A model generated the notes under the pieces. It searched no databases. It was not told the DNA's origin and was given only the letters and a program-made list of their open reading frames with translations. Positions 10,485 to 20,773 of a DNA stretch of 43,837 nucleotides are shown here, piece by piece. The DNA is from Mesotaenium endlicherianum (taxonomy: Eukaryota; Streptophyta; Zygnematophyceae; Zygnematales; Mesotaeniaceae): assembly GCA_009602735.1 (NCBI GenBank), contig WELA01006964.1:316536-360372 (forward strand), in the 5' to 3' direction. Numbering within the stretch: position 1 is the first letter of the stretch; each line of letters starts with the position of its first letter. The translations under genes and the position numbers were made by a program.

Positions 10485-11330
10485 ATGCAAGCATCGGTGA
10501 GCATCTCAGACTTACCGAGCGGGGTACTGGAGCACATCTTGCTCTCCTCGTGTGTCACCTTCAATCCCGAAAAATGCAGGGATGTTGTCTCCATGCCTCA
10601 GGTCAAGACCCTGAGCAGCGTGTGCACCAAGTGGCACGCAGTGATGCTCTCCAGCTGCGAGCGCGCCTCTCACGGCCCTCCACGTAATCCTACCAGGGCG
10701 CAAGCTGGGCTCCGTGAGCTGCGGACCTTGAGGAACACGACACATGTCTCTGCATCTGACTGGTCAAATGACAGCGACACGGGATTCTTCAGGGAGCTCG
10801 CCTCCGGGTTCCCCCTCCTCACGTCCTTCCATCTGAAACTCTTCGGCAGCTACAAGGTCCTGGACAGGCTGTCGTCGCTCCTCTCCCTGCAGACAAACAT
10901 ACAGGAGCTGAGCGTGATGTTCAACAACGGCATGGACCTCTTCCTGCACGGCAGCAGTGGAGTCAACGGCAGGCGCCGCCGCTACTGGGCAGCTCTGGAG
11001 GGCATGGACTTTGCCTCACAGGCGCACCTCAAGAGGCTGACGCTTGATTACATGGTCCAGTTCCCCGAGGAAATCTCCTACAAGCGCTGCTTCCCCGTCA
11101 GCCCCACGATTGCACAGCTGGCGGGCCTCGAGGAGCTCCGCATCGGGGTAATGGCGTGGGTTGCGCCTCTGCCCTCCTGGTTGGTCAAGCTCCCTGCGCT
11201 GGCTGGCCTGACCATTCTTGACGAATGGCGGGAGAGGACCTCCTTGCTGGCCGTGCTGTCTTACGTAGCGGGTGCGGACTTCCAGCGCTCCCTGGCGGGC
11301 CTCAGGGACCTCACCCTTGGCGCCGTAGAG
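10485..11330 (+). CDS. F-box/LRR-like protein, exon 1
   Basis: Translation is taken from the ATG at 10485, the first in this frame. Residues about 6-55 resemble an F-box: ISDLPSGVLEHILLSS, then LSSVCTKWHAVMLSSC, matching the LP..VL..IL and L..VC..W pattern. Leucine-rich repeats follow (LTSFHLKLFG, LKRLTLDYM, LEELRIGVMAW, LAGLTILDEW, LRDLTLGAVE). The exon ends at GAG|GTGTGT in phase 0, between two LRR units. With exon 2 the product is about 521 residues. F-box/LRR proteins usually act as substrate receptors of SCF ubiquitin ligases, with the F-box binding Skp1 and the LRRs binding the target. The F-box match is by eye, so an LRR protein without a working F-box is possible. Confidence 0.75.
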
Positions 11331-11463
11331 GTGTGTGCTTGCAGCTTCCCTGGCTCGACATTCAAGATTAATTTTCGCTTGCTTCCGCCGTCTACGTGCG
11401 TGGCACGAGTGGCGAATGCCTCTTGCCTCGAGGCCCAGGCCTCTCCACCTCTTGCGGCCAGTG

Positions 11464-11465
<2 letters not shown>

Positions 11466-11531
<66 letters not shown>

Positions 11532-11571
11532 NNNNNNNNNNNNNNNNNNNNNNNNNNNNNNNNNNNNNNNN

Positions 11572-11649
<78 letters not shown>
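11466..11649 (+). repeat. (CT)n microsatellite interrupted by an assembly gap
   Basis: Pure CT repeats run from 11466 to 11531 and from 11572 to 11649 around 40 Ns (11532-11571). The true length is unknown. On the coding strand the tract is pyrimidine-only inside the intron, so it may extend the polypyrimidine environment or form triplex DNA. Frames read through it (Leu-Ser or Arg-Glu repeats) are not genes. Confidence 0.95.
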
Positions 11650-11650
<1 letters not shown>

Positions 11651-11784
11651 GTTTGGTGCATTAGCAGCATGCTCCGCTCTTGCGTCTTCCGAAACCCTGG
11701 ATTCCAGGCGCTGTGCATGTTCTGATAACTTGCGCTGCGCTGAGCGTGGAAGCCCAGCCTGCTCCTGACGCCCTTGCTTTGCCT

Positions 11785-11805
11785 CTGCTGCTGCTGCTGC
11801 TGCTG
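11785..11805 (+). repeat. (CTG)7 microsatellite
   Basis: Seven CTG units lie 24 nt before the intron acceptor at 11829. Similar short CTG/GCT arrays occur at 14782-14802, near 15485-15500 and at 26543-26569. Confidence 0.9.
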
Positions 11806-11829
11806 TTCCTCTCTCGTGCCTGCATGCAG

Positions 11830-12549
11830 GTTTGCGCCTCGGAGATGGACTTGCTCTCTACCATGGGCAAGCTGACGGCGCTGAAGCTCGACTTGGATCC
11901 CCCGTCGGAGTCGCCGAGTACCCCCAGGGGCGACGCGCTGCTGCTGCTGAGCCCCACTCTGCGCAAGCTGAGCATCACTGGCAATCTCATCCCCCAAAAT
12001 GCGCGGCCCCTGCCCCTCCTGGAGGACCTCACCCTGGCTGTTCAGGCAGCGATCCAGCTAGACTATTTTGCGTTCACACCCAACCTTCGCAAACTGGACA
12101 TGGTTCTCACCAAGGGGGTGGCCCGGCCCCACCTGGGGTACCTCACCCAGCTGACCTCCCTGTCCCTGGCCCTGGCATCGCACGAGCCTGCAGACCCCCG
12201 GGAGGAGGCCATGTGGCACATCTGCGGGGCGCACACGAGCACGTTGCAGGCGCTCGTGCTGTGCTCGTGCCGGCTGCTCCCCCTCGTTGACGGCCTGCTT
12301 GCCCTGGAGCGCCACGTGGCGGTCTTCCTGCGGTGCAAATGTCGGCACGAGGACTGGCCCTGGTTTGACAGCTACGCGAAGTATGCAGCTGTCAAGGGGG
12401 GGCCCTGCTGCTCGCTGTTGCCACGTGGCGATGCCAGGCAGCTGTTTAAGGACACCAGGCCTCCCGCCCCGAGGCCTCCTGCTCCTGGGCCATGTGACCT
12501 CTGCCCCTCCCCCGCCTTTGGAGACTCGGATGGGGAACACTTCCCTTGA
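11830..12549 (+). CDS. F-box/LRR-like protein, exon 2
   Basis: The exon begins after CTGCATGCAG and continues the phase-0 frame for 239 codons to TGA. It adds more leucine-rich units: LTALKLDLDP, LRKLSITGNL, LEDLTLAVQ, LRKLDMVLTKG, LTSLSLALAS and LQALVLCSCRLL. The tail is Pro/Cys-rich (PAPRPPAPGPCDLC) and ends GEHFP. The LRR pattern continues smoothly across the intron, which supports joining the two exons. No transmembrane or kinase segment follows, so this is probably a soluble LRR protein. A TGTAA at 13080-13084 is a possible poly(A) signal of the kind used by chlorophycean algae, but it would imply a 3' UTR of over 500 nt. Confidence 0.78.
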   Translation, partial: VCASEMDLLSTMGKLTALKLDLDPPSESPSTPRGDALLLLSPTLRKLSITGNLIPQNARPLPLLEDLTLAVQAAIQLDYFAFTPNLRKLDMVLTKGVARPHLGYLTQLTSLSLALASHEPADPREEAMWHICGAHTSTLQALVLCSCRLLPLVDGLLALERHVAVFLRCKCRHEDWPWFDSYAKYAAVKGGPCCSLLPRGDARQLFKDTRPPAPRPPAPGPCDLCPSPAFGDSDGEHFP

Positions 12550-13596
12550 ACTGCTTCTGTGGCTGGGCCAGGATGGGGGGGGAGGGTGGGGGCTGCAGCA
12601 GTGAGAGGCTAGATGGCCAGGGGTGGGGAGGCTGCAAGGGCAGGAGATAGATAGGTGCGAGGAGGAGTAGTCTTCATAGCTGCCGGCTTGGACTTGTGCT
12701 GCTCCGGGAGGGCGTGGCGGCGGCGCCGTTGTCAGGGGGAACGCTGGCGCGCTTACACTGCTCAGAGCAGTTTGACACACAAAGAAGTGCACGGCAAGGG
12801 AGAGGAGAGAGAGGCCGTTTATTCTTGGCGGGTGGCGAGAAGGACGGGGAGGGGCCTGCATTGGCTGATCTTTTGCCAGGTGGCAGGCGGGTCTTTGTCG
12901 AGGGGTTGGGAGCACACAAAGCTCCCTGTGGGGAGTATCATCGTCACCACGAAGGGGATGTCATGAGAAACAGCCTCGGGGAGGGTCAGATGGCAGAGGG
13001 CGGAGGAGGGGCGGGCACAGGAGGAGCAGCTGTTGCATTTGACTGCAGCACGTGCAAGTGAGTGCGTGCCAGCGCTGCATGTAAGACTTTAGAGGTAGGG
13101 GGGGTTGTACACTGTGACCTCATTCATGGACCCCGGGGGAATGGGGCGGGGGGCGGGCGGCAACTTAGAGTCGCTTTGGGACGGCAGCCTGAGAAGCTGA
13201 GGGAAGCGCAGCCAGGTGGCGGTTTTGAAGCGTGAGCTTCTCAGGAGACCAGGACGAGGTGGCGCCTGCTTTCCAACTGGCAACGGTGCCGCCGCCCATG
13301 GTCCCGGCTCCTTGTGCCGGGGCGGCCTGCACGGCTGTGCTGCCCGTGGGTTGACACCTGGACAGCAGCTGCGTTGCAAGAGGTGCCACAGATGTTCGAG
13401 CTAAAGCAGATCTTGGTGCTCTCAAACAGGTGGCCGGCGGCAAGCTCAGGACGGCAGGCTCAGCAGGCTGCGCGGGTGGCTGACAGGCAGTGAGGTGTCA
13501 CTGGCAACGTGGCGGTCGTGCGGAGCCGGCTGACTGTCTGGCAGGTTGTTGGGACTCAAGTTGCGGAAGCACGCGGTGCGTTGACCTGTCCCAGCC

Positions 13597-13690
13597 AAGT
13601 TCTCTCTCTCTCTCTCCATCCTTCCCCCTTCCTCACCTCTCCATCTTTTTCTCTCCCTCTCCCTCTCCCTCCCTGTTCTGTTACCCCCCT
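13597..13690 (+). repeat. Pyrimidine tract (CTCTCT/CCCTCT)
   Basis: The top strand is almost entirely C and T for over 90 bases, including CTCTCTCTCTCTCC and repeated CCCTCT units. Confidence 0.8.
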
Positions 13691-13846
13691 TGCTCTTCCT
13701 GTTGCCTTGGTGCTGGCTGTGTCAGTCACTCTGCTTGTCGGGCAGTCAGTCTGGCAGAGAAAGTTCTTGACTGACGGCCCCCAGGCAAGGTCTGGCACGT
13801 GAGCGGGGACCATGCTCAGACATTGTCAGACAGACACCCAGGCACA

Positions 13847-14125
13847 GTCACGCACAACGCTTGCGTATACACACGGGGACACGTACTGGCACCCGCACAC
13901 TCATGCTTGCGCACATGCAGGCACAAGATCATGCTCATACTACCTCCCTGCCTCCCAGACCCTCATCGAGAGAAATACGAGCGCGGACATGCATATACAC
14001 AGGCACGCCCATACATATCTTACCCCCCCATAAAGACCTCACCCCCCCGATACTCACACACACGCACACACACTTTTACACACACACGCGCGCACACACC
14101 CACGTACACACATGCACACAAGTTA
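13847..14125 (+). repeat. CA-rich degenerate repeat
   Basis: Scattered CACACA, CACGCACA and CACGCGCGCACAC units dominate, densest at 14055-14120. Such alternating purine-pyrimidine DNA can adopt Z-form. Confidence 0.7.
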
Positions 14126-14671
14126 CAACCCCTATCGCGGCCTCACGTCACAGCCGGCCATCTCTCCTCCCGCCACCATATCCACTTCCTCCATCACCAC
14201 AAGCAGCAGCAGCACATGTAGAGCCTGCGTGTCCATGTCTGTCTGTGCTGCTCCCTGTGTCAAATCATCCCCTCGCATAGAAGGTGCAGATGGCCTCCAC
14301 CCTCACCCCCACCCCCACCCTCAACTCCACCCCCACATTTGCGTGCTCCGCTGCACCTTCACCTCCTGAGCCCTCACCATCCACTTCGCTAAGTTTGTTT
14401 CCCTACTAGTTTGTGCCCACCTCCAGCTCCTCGCCTACCACCACCTCCTCTCGCGCTCCGGCCTTCTGGGGTTTCGCTAATCTCCCGATCCTCCCATGTG
14501 CAAGCAAGTCAGTCGCAAATCTTCAGAGTAAAGTACATGCCTCTCCTCTGCCCTGCCTTTGAGCCATACGTTTGCGCATGCCTGTGTTCATTGCCTGCCC
14601 CTCCCAGGTGGGTCATCTGGGCGGTCCTTGACCCTCTCTTTGTCGGAGTGTTAAATCCCTCACCCCGCCAG

Positions 14672-14862
14672 ACTCCACCCGCAAAGTCCTCAACCAGCTG
14701 CTGAATGACGCTGTGGCCGCTGCTGCTTCTGCTGCTGTTGGTGCTGCGAGCTTGGACGCTGCAGCTGCGACCGGCTCTGCAGCTGCTGCTGCTGCTGCTG
14801 CTTCTCCTAGGAGGGACAGTAAATACTTTTCTCTACTGTTGTCTTCTGAACTGCCCATCTGA
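14672..14862 (+). CDS. Possible terminal exon with polyalanine tract
   Basis: An acceptor-like ccccgccag (ending 14671) opens a frame of 63 codons to TGA. It starts STRKVLNQLLNDAVAAAASA, contains an eight-alanine run encoded by a GCT array, then SPRRDSKYFSLLLSSELPI. The leading amphipathic segment and the charged part after the alanines look protein-like, but the array would read as polyalanine by chance in this frame and no upstream exon was identified. The product is unknown. Confidence 0.28.
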
Positions 14863-15534
14863 CGGCACCTGCCACGCTGCAGCGCCTGCCTGCCTATCTT
14901 CCCTCATCTTCCAAACCTTACACCCAGTCTGCGCTTTGCTACGCCAATGCCCTAACAGGCGAGTTACAGGGGCCATTTGGAACCTCTCCATCTGGGACCT
15001 CACTCTTAACTTCTACTAGCACCCAACTAATCTTAACTTTTAAGCCAAGTAATCTAAGCCCAACATCAATCTCCCGGATGTGAAGTATGGAAAATACGGA
15101 AAATACAGAGCTGGGACTGTATGCTGGAGGCTTGCCGAGGGGCCTGCCAATTGAAGCTTCTCTCAGAAGTCCTACTTCTTACTGCAATCCTCAAACTAAG
15201 CCCCACCTCAACCTCCACCCACACAATGTGAATTTCTGTTATGACGAGAACACTTTACAGCAAGCCCAGGGCCTCTACTAGCAGCCCTGCTCTGTAAGGC
15301 CCTGACTGGGTTTGCTTCACGCGCCCCTCCTTTCAAGCTTGCTGCATGCATGCTGGGTGTGCTCCTTACGTGCGTGTGCTTGCTCGCTTGGTGTGGTTTG
15401 GGGGGGACTCAGGAAAGCAGGGGAGCAGGAGAGCTGGTGCTTGACCCGCTGGCATGAGCCGGGGCAAGGCAGGGCACGGCAAGGCTGCTGCTGCTGCTGT
15501 GCCTCTGCTTCCTCCTCTTGCTCTTTCTCCATAG

Positions 15535-15618
15535 ACTTTCCCTCACCTTCGCTGAGCTAGCCGACTGGGGGGTGCGCTCGTCCAAGCGTGAGATGTGGCG
15601 CGAGCTCCTTGGTCGAAG
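15535..15618 (+). CDS. Orphan exon candidate
   Basis: A long pyrimidine tract ending tttctccatag precedes an 84-bp segment that ends GTCGAAG|GTGGGC. Only one frame is open: LSLTFAELADWGV then RSSKREMWRELLG, an amphipathic, charged sequence of normal protein composition. Splice signals are good. It may pair with the short exon at 15706, but the phases do not fit (this exon leaves in phase 2; the next reads in phase 0). No family is recognised. Confidence 0.38.
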
Positions 15619-15705
15619 GTGGGCCCCGCTCTCTCTGCAGACTCTCTGCAGAGCTCACAAGCCCTGCCCCCCCCCCTTCCCTCCAAAAAACAAGCCCCTC
15701 TTCAG

Positions 15706-15740
15706 GTGCTGAAGGACCTGCGCTATGTTGCTTTTGGCAG
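15706..15740 (+). CDS. Orphan 35-bp exon candidate
   Basis: The segment lies between cctcttcag and GGCAG|GTGTGC and reads VLKDLRYVAFG in phase 0. It is short but has clean splice borders and sits 87 nt after the previous exon candidate. The phase mismatch means that either one is false, another splice site is used, or the gene is broken. Confidence 0.3.
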
Positions 15741-17653
15741 GTGTGCACAGCATCAGTCGCGCTTGCAGGCAGGCAGTTGGGTATGTTAGGAGAGGCTTGC
15801 TCAATTCCTCCTTGTAATTGACATGCTGTAATAAGCTATCATATGTAGCCACTTAGGCATTCGGCACGATGGGTTGAGCTAGCTTGAAGCGTCTAATGAA
15901 TCATGCCTCATGAGGATGGCGCGCCTTGTTGTGCGAGGTAGTATGGTGGAGCATATCGATGCTCAATGAGTGCATATGTCGCCCTTTCGGCCGCTAACAG
16001 CACTTCACTGATCATTGTCCAAGGTCTCTTCAATCCCCTGCGTGTGCCAGCCCGAGCTACTGCAGGCGCCTCTGGTGCGTGGCGTTGACTTTGACAAGAG
16101 CTAGAGCTAGCTGCCAGGTGGCAGCGCCATCTGCGCGGCCACCGCAGCACACACGGTGCAGCTCTGGTGCACCTCTTATCCCATCATGACTCCGTGTACT
16201 TGCTCACTCGTGCTCTTCCTCAGAGGCCAGCAGTCGTCAATGAGATAGGTAAGGGGCCTGACACTGAGGCGGTGTGACCTCATCAGCTCGGAGCTGGGTT
16301 GCTCTTCCGTGCGGCATACACGCACGCAGCCAGGATCTCTGTGATTGTGACTGTGGTGTGTATGTACATTCTGTTTCAGGAGTAGACCCGTTTCAGTGCG
16401 GCGATAATGTCCATTGTGTGCCTTGCCTGCTGCTCACAATCAACTTCGCTGTTATCGAGTACCAAGTTGGTTGCATGTCCTGTCTTCTGGTTCTCATGTT
16501 ATTGCTGTTGGTGTGAGTGGGCAGTGCCAGGACCTGCCTGAAGTGTTAACTGTTGCTGGGTGAGCCAAAAAGCAGTAACTTTTGACTGCATGAAGGAGAA
16601 CAAGAGTGAGGCCGCAACGACAGTGACCATGTCCAATGCAGCGCCTTTTCCCTTTTGCACAACTTAATAACAGATTGCTGATATTGTGCGGTGTGCCACT
16701 AGGTTGAGGTGGTACTCCATTCCCGACAGTGTTCCACAAAAGTTGTAGTAGTCCTCACTCACTACATATGAAGATGATATGATTCCTCGAGCAAATCACC
16801 TGTAGGCTTTTTCACAGGTATTTTAAATACAGCCACACCTAAATTGAGCAGACTAAATTATTTCAGTGGTAATCCTGATCCGTCCACATCTAGATCAAGC
16901 AGATGAAATTAAGTTCAAATTAGATCCTTGTGTATGCCAACAGGGTGCGTTGCGCAGTTGTGTTTGTAAATTTCATAAAGAACTGCTTTTGGGGACAAGA
17001 CAAAATGCATTTTGAATATCACTTAGTCGTTCCAGTACCTATGCTTAACCAAAACAGGGGCCACGCTTCTTCTAACTGCCCCTTTGGTTAATACATATCT
17101 ATGTTTACTAATGTATCTTTTTGCACAAAGTCCCCTTTGGTTCATATATGTCAATAAGGTATATTCTTGCACAAAGTCTCACTAGGGCACAAATCCACCC
17201 TTGCATGCATTGAAAGCAGGACGTAAATGATTCCTGTGTCCACAACCCAAATCTGGTCATATTTCAACTTTGTTGACCATATTAACCTCTTGTTCAACAA
17301 AGTTATGTGTCCACATTCCAGTTCTGTCTACGGTCTACCAAAGATTTTTGATCGGGAAAATTTTAAGCCCTCCTGCTCCATGCAGAGGGACCAAGAGGTG
17401 ATACTTCAGAAGGCAAAGATTTGCATAATAAAGTCAAAAAAGCACCCCACTGCCAACAATGTACCCCATTTTCTCTTTTCTGCATCCATGCATTCAATGT
17501 ACACTGCCACCACGTCGGAGCTCCAGACTATCAAGGATTGAGAACTTTCAGACAGCTGTTGTAGCTGCTGCAGCTGCTGCACTTGAGGTGGCTCATGCCC
17601 GCATGCATGTACACGCGGTGATGAGCACACGTCAACCGGCGGGTAGCCTTCAG
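15741..17653. other. No supported gene; imperfect direct repeats
   Basis: A 28-bp imperfect repeat (22 of 28 matching) occurs at 16833-16860 and 16884-16911 (CCACACCTAAATTGAG / CCACATCTAGATCAAG). Near 17120-17190 there are two copies of a TTGCACAAAGTC-type motif. The interval is AT-richer than the kinase gene next to it. Open frames are short and without motifs. Confidence 0.4.
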
Positions 17654-18856
17654 CTAGGATGAAGCTCCAGCCTCAAATCGGGCCAGGAGCGGGGCGTCAT
17701 CGCACACGCACTCCGCCACCCACGGGTCCGCCATCACCTCCAGCGCCGTTGGCCGCCCTCCAGGGTCTGCGCACAGCAGCTGCCCGACCAGGTGCTGTGC
17801 ACGCTCGTCCAGGCCGGACCACCGTCTCGGCGCGCGGACCATGATCCCCTTTGTGATGTGCTCAAAGCTGGCAAACGCGTGAGCCCTTGTGAGGAGGAAG
17901 TGGGCGAGCGTGCCCAGCGTCCACAGGTTGTGAGCGGGAGTGTAAAAGACCCCCCCCTTGATGGCCTCCGGGGACATGTATATGGCCCGCATGGGGCGGC
18001 GACGTCTGCCGTCGACTACGTTGGCGAGCCCGAAGTCACTGACGCGCACCTCCGTTGCGTTGATGGGCGGCTCGGGCCTGCCACCTGGCGCCGGCGGGTC
18101 TCTTGCGAGGAACACGTTGGCGGCCTTGAGGTCTGCATGGCACACGCCCCGGGCGTGCATGTGCATCAGCACGCTGGCAACTGCGAACAGCACGCGGCCC
18201 ACCTCCAGGGGGGTGATGTGTGCCCACCTCTCGCTCGCCAGGGAGCCCCCTTTGCAGAGCTCCATCAGCAGGAAGAGCGACTTCTCGCTGTCAAGCGCAG
18301 CCTCAACGAGGCGCACAATGTTGGGGTGCCCGCACAGATACTTCATGATGGCCGCCTCCAGCTCCTCCTCCTGCTTCTCCAGGTCTTTGGGCGAGGGCTT
18401 TGTGGTTTTAAGAGCAAACTCCTCGCGGCTGTCCTTGTCCAGGACGTGCACCACCCTCCCATACTCTCCTTGCCCCAGCTTACGCAGCCCCTTCAGCTGA
18501 CCACGCGACCAATAGAATTGACACAGTCCTCTCGTCTCTCGCATTAGAGCCGTCACAGTGAGGCAGGCCGACCTGGCAGCTTTGCTTTCTGAAGACGGCG
18601 GAGCTGCCGTCACACGCCACATCGGTCCTGTGCTGGCTTCCGCCGTCTCTGCATCCACCCAATCATTGGACTCTCGAGCTGAAACCCTATCCTCAACATG
18701 GCTCTGGAGGCTGCGGATCGCTGCGGCAATCACGGGATCCAGATCGACGTCAAGATCGACGGGAGGAAGAGGAGGATCCCACTCGACGGGCTTCACTTCC
18801 TCCGCCAGAGGTAGAAGAGGCAAGGGGGGGCAGGCTGCCGTATGGCCACGCCCCAT
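17654..18856 (-). CDS. Ser/Thr protein kinase-like protein, atypical catalytic loop
   Basis: This is a single 400-codon ORF from ATG (MGRGHTAACP) to TAG. Residues 1-120 are low-complexity and acidic. The kinase domain spans about 123-383: glycine loop GQGEYG (129-134), catalytic Lys in FALK (150), a helix-C glutamate near 163-167, HADLKAAN (240-247) with catalytic Asp242 and Asn247, DFG (274-276), MSPEA (304-308) in place of APE, HNLWTLG (309-315) and GGRPT (366-370). The final ALEVMADPWV resembles the CAMK-type ending. The usual HRD is HAD, so it is not an RD kinase, and the usual helix-F Asp is Asn310. Metal- and ATP-binding residues are present, so activity is plausible. It has a broken paralogue at 26627-27797. 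The role is unknown. Confidence 0.8.
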   Translation of the reverse strand: MGRGHTAACPPLPLLPLAEEVKPVEWDPPLPPVDLDVDLDPVIAAAIRSLQSHVEDRVSARESNDWVDAETAEASTGPMWRVTAAPPSSESKAARSACLTVTALMRETRGLCQFYWSRGQLKGLRKLGQGEYGRVVHVLDKDSREEFALKTTKPSPKDLEKQEEELEAAIMKYLCGHPNIVRLVEAALDSEKSLFLLMELCKGGSLASERWAHITPLEVGRVLFAVASVLMHMHARGVCHADLKAANVFLARDPPAPGGRPEPPINATEVRVSDFGLANVVDGRRRRPMRAIYMSPEAIKGGVFYTPAHNLWTLGTLAHFLLTRAHAFASFEHITKGIMVRAPRRWSGLDERAQHLVGQLLCADPGGRPTALEVMADPWVAECVCDDAPLLARFEAGASS

Positions 18857-19460
18857 TTATTTATGACCGGAGTAGGGGCAGATAGAATGATGGCGGATCT
18901 GATCCAGCCGGGGATTGATGGAAGCTTCAAATAATAATGGCCTGCACTTCACCACGAAGAGACGGATCAGTATGTACCTACTAACTATGTTGGCATAACT
19001 GTATGTTCATTCAATTGGCTTCTAGAGGTGTATGGATTAAAACAGCAACAGATCAGCCCTTCAGCTTAATGCGACGGTCGATCTGTCCACTGCTGTAGAG
19101 AGATCAAACATTGCAAAATTAGTTGAATTGGAAGACAGATGATTGACGAGGCCCATCCCCACCTTCTCTCATTTGCCCGTCCTAAAAAGATGTCCCTGTC
19201 TTCTTTCACACTTGAGCGATGCCCTGGGCTCATCATAGTACACCATATGGCATAAACAAGCATTCCTAAAACTCCAGGTGGACCGTGGCATGACTTGATA
19301 CATCTTACATTTGTTTCATTGTTAGATTTATACATCAGGCATGCCAATTGCAGATCACCACCAACGTACCTTTCTCGAGCAAAACGTAAGTTGCAGACAT
19401 AAATATGTCACTCCAGCAGGGGCAGATGACAAACACTATGTTTCTTTTCAGTTACAGTAT

Positions 19461-19526
19461 AGACACCCCTGCTCATTCTAAACAAACACGAGCTAGCGCA
19501 CTCGAACACCAAGAGGCACCCAAGCA
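19461..19526. repeat. Duplicated block upstream of the intact kinase
   Basis: About 66 bp, starting AGACACCCCTGCTC, resembles 28380-28448. Each copy lies roughly 600 nt upstream of a kinase start codon, so the kinase duplication appears to include the upstream region. Confidence 0.6.
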
Positions 19527-19679
19527 ATAGGTTGACTAGTCAAGCTCTCATAGCTTCTATATATACTGTGAAGATCCTACTCCCATATGCTGAGGTTGAG
19601 CTAGCTTAGACTGCTGAAGCTGCTACTTCTAGTGCTTTACTTGCAGCTTTACATGCACAACAGCAGAATACCAGAGCTC

Positions 19680-20030
19680 TTAGCAGGCTGCACCAACTGC
19701 ACATCTTTTTTTGGGGGGCAGATAGGCATGGTAAGCAACGCAAGCCAGGACTTCAGCAACAAGAATAACAAGGGCCAGAATAGGAATGGTGCACACAGTA
19801 AAGGATGAGAGGGAGGGACAGGAAGCAGAAAAGAGTGACAAGACAAAAGCAATAAAAAACAGCGGAGTATGCATGGCATCGATGAGGAATATCAGCGACT
19901 GGACTTGGATGAAAGTGGAATGCAAGAGCAGGAGAAACCCCAGTGCATTCAATGGTGACTTATCAATATCAGCCAGAAGTGGGGTTGGCAACTCAAAAAT
20001 GCCGTCCAGGTCGAAGTACAATTGTTGAAG
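19680..20030 (-). CDS. Possible terminal exon of a small membrane protein
   Basis: A minus-strand frame, open from 20030 to TAA at 19682-19680, encodes YFDLDGIFELPTPLLADI, then three hydrophobic stretches suited to membrane helices (around LNALGFLLLLH, HTPLFFIAFVLSLF and TIPILALVILVAEVLACVAY) and a basic end (LPPKKRC). There is no suitable ATG at its head, so it would be a spliced 3' exon; tttttgag near 19993 could be the acceptor. A TGTAA lies 27 nt past the stop (19653-19649), as a chlorophycean poly(A) signal might. It may join the 5' exon at 20711-20773. T-rich DNA can mimic membrane helices, so confidence is low. Confidence 0.3.
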   Translation of the reverse strand, partial: LQQLYFDLDGIFELPTPLLADIDKSPLNALGFLLLLHSTFIQVQSLIFLIDAMHTPLFFIAFVLSLFSASCPSLSSFTVCTIPILALVILVAEVLACVAYHAYLPPKKRCAVGAAC

Positions 20031-20710
20031 TCAAACAAAAGCTGGTAAATCCAGCCTGCACAAGTTTGCATAAGGTCCCCTGTCAGCCTCAGATTTCCAG
20101 AGATTGGTATATTTTACTGCTTTTGTGACATGGGAGTGCAAGCATGGCCTACTCGAGCTTCAAAGCTACTTAATGTTCATCACCCGTATTATACCTTCCA
20201 CATCAATATCAACTGGAGGGAGAGACTTCTTAGAGATTGCACCTCTATACTTGCGTGACTACTGTTATGCACTTCATGGACTATTCTATAGCTGAGATTC
20301 TAAGCTGCAGACATTCAACTTTAAGATCTCTCAGGTGGTAAATGAGGAAGCAAATACAAGACTGGTAACATAGAAGTTGAAGGTACCCTTTGTATATCCA
20401 CAAGGAAGATAAACACAGTAACCTTTGGCTATAATGCATGCATAACGGCAAATGAAGCTATCAGGGTATGGGCATGGAAGTTGCAGTCACAATATTAACA
20501 AGCTTAACCGAGTGTCTTTACTTAATTCTTGCAAGAACATGTAGAAAATCAAACAAAGGAAGCAGATTCACAACAGCTTTGGAGTGAGTCCGGATTATAT
20601 ACCATTTTGAAATCTGTAACTTTATGCTGATGATGCGATAGCCCGCGATCAATCTTCAAAGAGTGTCTCAGATATCCAAATGTGCAGAGTGAACAAGACC
20701 CTGAACTTAC

Positions 20711-20773
20711 GTGTCCAGGGATGCACTCGACGATATTGCGGTGGCTTGCTGATGTCAAATCGAATTCATACAT
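20711..20773 (-). CDS. Possible 5' coding exon
   Basis: ATG at 20773, with an in-frame TGA a few codons upstream, opens 21 codons (MYEFDLTSASHRNIVECI...) ending in a perfect donor, CAC|GTAAGT, at 20710. The same frame also reads on for 53 more codons to a stop at 20549, so an unspliced 74-residue ORF is an alternative. It could begin the gene ending at 19680. Between them the minus strand has short open pieces near 20400-20300 and around 20210, but the intron structure cannot be settled by eye. Confidence 0.28.

Larger units (their letters stand above)
11331..11829 (+). other. Intron of the F-box/LRR-like gene
   Basis: This 499-nt phase-0 GT-AG intron (as assembled) runs from GTGTGTGC to CTGCATGCAG. 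It holds the CT tract, the 40-bp gap and a short CTG array just before the acceptor. Both flanking exons are open in the joined frame, which supports the splice. Its true length is unknown because of the gap. Confidence 0.7.
12550..14671 (+). other. Repeat-rich interval, no supported gene
   Basis: This contains a G-rich patch near 12570-12600, a pyrimidine tract at 13597-13690, a CA-rich tract at 13847-14125 and a CCACCC-type run near 14300-14335. Many frames are open on both strands because of base composition; none shows a domain or a convincing exon structure. Confidence 0.5.

Noticed and set aside
11392..11997. Frames running through the CT microsatellite as Leu-Ser or Arg-Glu repeats
   Set aside because: A dinucleotide repeat is open in several frames by nature and includes a gap. 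The splice junctions at 11330 and 11830 explain the region better.
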